This document shows, one piece after another, positions 5,266-6,791 of a DNA stretch of 6,791 bases (positions within the stretch are counted from its first letter, which is position 1; every line of letters begins with the position of its first letter). Made by a program: the position numbers and the translations under genes. Location of the stretch: assembly GCA_030040395.1 (NCBI GenBank), contig JASHTU010000235.1, positions 1-6,791 on the forward strand, in the 5' to 3' direction. The notes below the pieces were generated by a model. The model was given only the letters and a program-made list of their open reading frames with translations, was not told where the DNA came from and did not search any database. This stretch comes from Acidobacteriaceae bacterium. GTDB taxonomy: Bacteria; Acidobacteriota; Terriglobia; Terriglobales; Acidobacteriaceae.

Positions 5266-5340
5266 ATCTCTAGTTAGGGCGCAGGAAAGCGAGACTGGGC
5301 CACGCGTCCAGAATCGAAAACGCCGTAAGGCTCGGGTGAA

Positions 5341-6369
5341 TTACGGGCGGATGGCCCAGGCCATGCCGTCGGGCTGGCCGCCCACATCGAGATGACCGGT
5401 GACGGTGAAGGCAGCGAGGTCGAGCACAACGATGTAGTTATCAGGACTGCAGGCGATAAAGGCGCGATGGGCGACCGGGTCCATCAGAATTCCAGCGGCG
5501 CCGTGGCCGATGGGGATTTGCTTCACCTCTTTGCGCGTGGCGGCGTTGTAGATGACGAGATTCGGGCCGCGCAGATTGGAAATGAGGACGTACTTTCCAT
5601 CGGGGGTGAACTTGAGGCGATTGGAGCCAACGATGTGCGCGTCGATGGTCTCGGTGACCTGGCGGGTCTGAAGGTCAATGACCGAGAGCGTGCCATCCTG
5701 CGCGTCGGCGGTCCATAATTCGCGCCCATCGGGGGAAATGTCGAAGCCCTCATCGCCGCGGCCCACGCGGACCTGAGTTTCGGTCCAGTCCACCATGCCG
5801 GGCTGTCCGCCGGGTCCTGGCGCGGTGACCTTATCCATGAAGGTGACGGAGCCCGAGCCTGGATTTGTGGTGTAGACATGATTCTCGTCGGGAGTGACAT
5901 AGATCATGTGGGTGCGACTCTGGCCGGTGCCCATGACCCAGTCAATGTTGCCGGTGGCGGGATTGTAGCGAGCCACAGCCTTGGAGCCCTGCGCGGTAAA
6001 CCAGAGCTCGCCGCCGACGAAAGCCAGGCCATGCGTCTCTGTGAGGGCGCCGGTGTGGATGGGCGGCAAGGCTTTTTGGCTCACCAGGTCGACCACCGAA
6101 ATTAACGGATAGCCGTCGCCACGATAGTTGGAGAGATAGGCGGTTTTGCCGTCGGTGGACGCGATGACCTCGTGCGGCGCCGGACCGATGGGCGCCTTGG
6201 CGACGATTTTCAACGTGGCCGGATCGACGATGGCGAGGGTATGGTCGTCTTTAGAAAGGGCCAGGAGCGCGCGCCGGGGCGTGGGCTGCGCGGCGGCGGC
6301 TTGCGCCAGGCTGAGCAATGCGGCCGCCGTCATGAAGAGAATGTTTCGTGCGGGTGGTTGCAATGGCAT
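5341..6369 (-). CDS. Secreted YVTN-type beta-propeller protein (342 aa)
   Basis: The ATG at 6369 has AGGAG six bases upstream. Residues 1-27 are a signal peptide (core ILFMTAAALLSLAQAAAA, cleavage near AAA|QPT). The rest is a chain of about seven beta-propeller blades, each with the usual turn and strand pattern: LLALSKDDHTLAIVDPATLK (35-54), STDGKTAYLSNYRGDGYPLI (71-90), VTPDENHVYTTNPGSGSVTF (158-177), ISPDGRELWTADAQDGTLSV (211-230), FTPDGKYVLISNLRGPNLVI (254-273) and HRAFIACSPDNYIVVLDLAA (301-320). These are the hallmarks of the YVTN / YncE-like and lactonase-like propeller group, and the length suits one seven-bladed domain. Many such proteins have no known activity; ligand or protein binding in the periplasm is likely. 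It follows the oxidoreductase gene by 112 bases on the same strand, so co-transcription is possible but unproven. There are no signs of damage. Confidence 0.9.
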   Translation of the reverse strand: MPLQPPARNILFMTAAALLSLAQAAAAQPTPRRALLALSKDDHTLAIVDPATLKIVAKAPIGPAPHEVIASTDGKTAYLSNYRGDGYPLISVVDLVSQKALPPIHTGALTETHGLAFVGGELWFTAQGSKAVARYNPATGNIDWVMGTGQSRTHMIYVTPDENHVYTTNPGSGSVTFMDKVTAPGPGGQPGMVDWTETQVRVGRGDEGFDISPDGRELWTADAQDGTLSVIDLQTRQVTETIDAHIVGSNRLKFTPDGKYVLISNLRGPNLVIYNAATRKEVKQIPIGHGAAGILMDPVAHRAFIACSPDNYIVVLDLAAFTVTGHLDVGGQPDGMAWAIRP

Positions 6370-6373
6370 GATT

Positions 6374-6381
6374 CTCTCCTT
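6374..6381 (-). promoter_or_regulatory. Shine-Dalgarno AAGGAGAG of the propeller gene
   Basis: AAGGAGAG is followed by AATC and the ATG, a strong match to the anti-Shine-Dalgarno with good spacing. It supports 6369 over the internal Met at residue 13. Confidence 0.7.
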
Positions 6382-6403
6382 GCTCGGTGGTTCTATTCGT
6401 GGT

Positions 6404-6426
6404 GAGCGGCGCGGCGCCGGTTGCTC
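6404..6426. repeat. GC-rich hairpin between the oxidoreductase and propeller genes
   Basis: GAGC GGCG (6404-6411) pairs with CGCC (6415-6418) and GCTC (6423-6426), leaving a 4-base bulge in the right arm. It sits in the 112-base gap and lacks a T-run on either side. It could be a leader structure or a transcript-end structure; nothing decides between them. Confidence 0.25.
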
Positions 6427-6481
6427 AAGCCCCTTTTAGATCACTGTGCTCGGAGCGGGCAGAGGCGGAGCTCACGCCGAC

Positions 6482-6791
6482 TCAGGCCAGCTTCATCGCT
6501 TCGGGGTCCCAGTGGACGACTTCGCCGCGGTCGTAGCTGAGATTGCTGAGCAGGGCGGCGCCGGCGGCGCGGAAGCCGAAGACAGCATCCTCGACGACGG
6601 GCTGGCGGGAGCGGACGGCGGCGAAAAAGTTTTTGAAGTGATCGTAGCTGTCGAGGTAGCCGGGGTCGGCCACATAGGTCTCGACGCCGGCAGGAGGCGC
6701 GCCTTCGGGGTGAGGCAGCGGGTACTTTTCGCGGTATTTTTTGAGGATGTGCTTCTGCATGGCTTCAGTGAAGGTTTCGATGGTGAGGCCG
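6482..6791 (-). CDS. Gfo/Idh/MocA family oxidoreductase, C-terminal 102 residues
   Basis: The frame is open from the window edge to a TGA at 6484-6482; the N-terminal NAD(P)-binding Rossmann domain lies outside. The visible part shows the typical end of this family: a helical stretch (FTEAMQKHILKKYREKYP), then SYDHFKNFFAAVRSRQPVVE, where a helix leads into the conserved Arg-x-x-x-Pro-Val turn, then FRAAGAALLSNLSYDRGEVV and the ending HWDPEAMKLA. The Ser/Asn-x-Ser/Ala-Tyr-x-x-Gly and WDPE pattern is common in the exported or sugar-acting Gfo/Idh/MocA proteins abundant in Acidobacteriota and Planctomycetota. Members oxidise or reduce sugars, inositols or related polyols with NAD(P). The substrate cannot be told from this fragment. 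Confidence 0.85.
   Translation of the reverse strand, partial: GLTIETFTEAMQKHILKKYREKYPLPHPEGAPPAGVETYVADPGYLDSYDHFKNFFAAVRSRQPVVEDAVFGFRAAGAALLSNLSYDRGEVVHWDPEAMKLA

Larger units (their letters stand above)
4946..5340. other. Intergenic region with REP-like palindrome and AT-rich stretch
   Basis: About 395 bases between the propeller stop and the preferred start of the membrane protein. It contains the REP-like palindrome at 5066-5100, a second TTGCCACAAAA motif at 5186-5196, an AT-rich stretch at 5221-5250 with a minus-strand TAAAAT that could serve as a -10 box (no convincing -35), and a short hairpin at 5253-5265. A minus frame of 86 codons across it is mostly translated repeat and is not taken as a gene. 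Confidence 0.6.

Overview
The window looks like a stretch of a soil-type Acidobacteriota chromosome. This rests on three things: moderately high GC, a secreted YVTN-type propeller beside a Gfo/Idh/MocA oxidoreductase whose C-terminus is of the kind common in that phylum, and long intergenic DNA full of short direct repeats and hairpins of a style I associate with acidobacterial genomes. The assignment is an inference and no marker gene is present. Every gene I can support lies on the minus strand, so transcription runs from high to low coordinates.

Layout in transcription order: (i) 6791-6482, the C-terminal end of a Gfo/Idh/MocA oxidoreductase, cut by the window edge; (ii) 6369-5341, a complete secreted seven-bladed YVTN-type beta-propeller with a strong ribosome binding site; (iii) 5340-4946, a gap holding a REP-like palindrome and a weak terminator candidate; (iv) 4945-4481, a small multi-pass membrane protein that appears frameshifted after its second membrane helix; (v) 4480-3838, about 640 bases of non-coding DNA with a family of GC-rich hairpins linked to the motif GGGAGACCAC; (vi) 3837-1633, a large secreted TPR protein; (vii) 1636-1508, a very small hydrophobic reading frame that overlaps the TPR stop as ATGA and is interrupted by one in-frame TGA; (viii) 1570-562, about 1 kb without a convincing gene, of which 717-1190 is a dense succession of direct repeats, long hairpins, a G-quadruplex-type run and an AT-rich motif; (ix) 561-1, the N-terminal part of an exported protein of unknown family.

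Three of the four substantial proteins seen from their N-terminus are exported, so the region leans toward envelope or periplasmic functions, but no pathway can be assigned. I find no CRISPR array, tRNA, rRNA, transposase, integrase or recognisable defence module. The most unusual material is intergenic: the structured mosaic at 717-1190, the hairpin family at 3862-4391, the interrupted micro-ORF behind the TPR gene, and the frameshift in the membrane protein. None amounts to a demonstrated new system.
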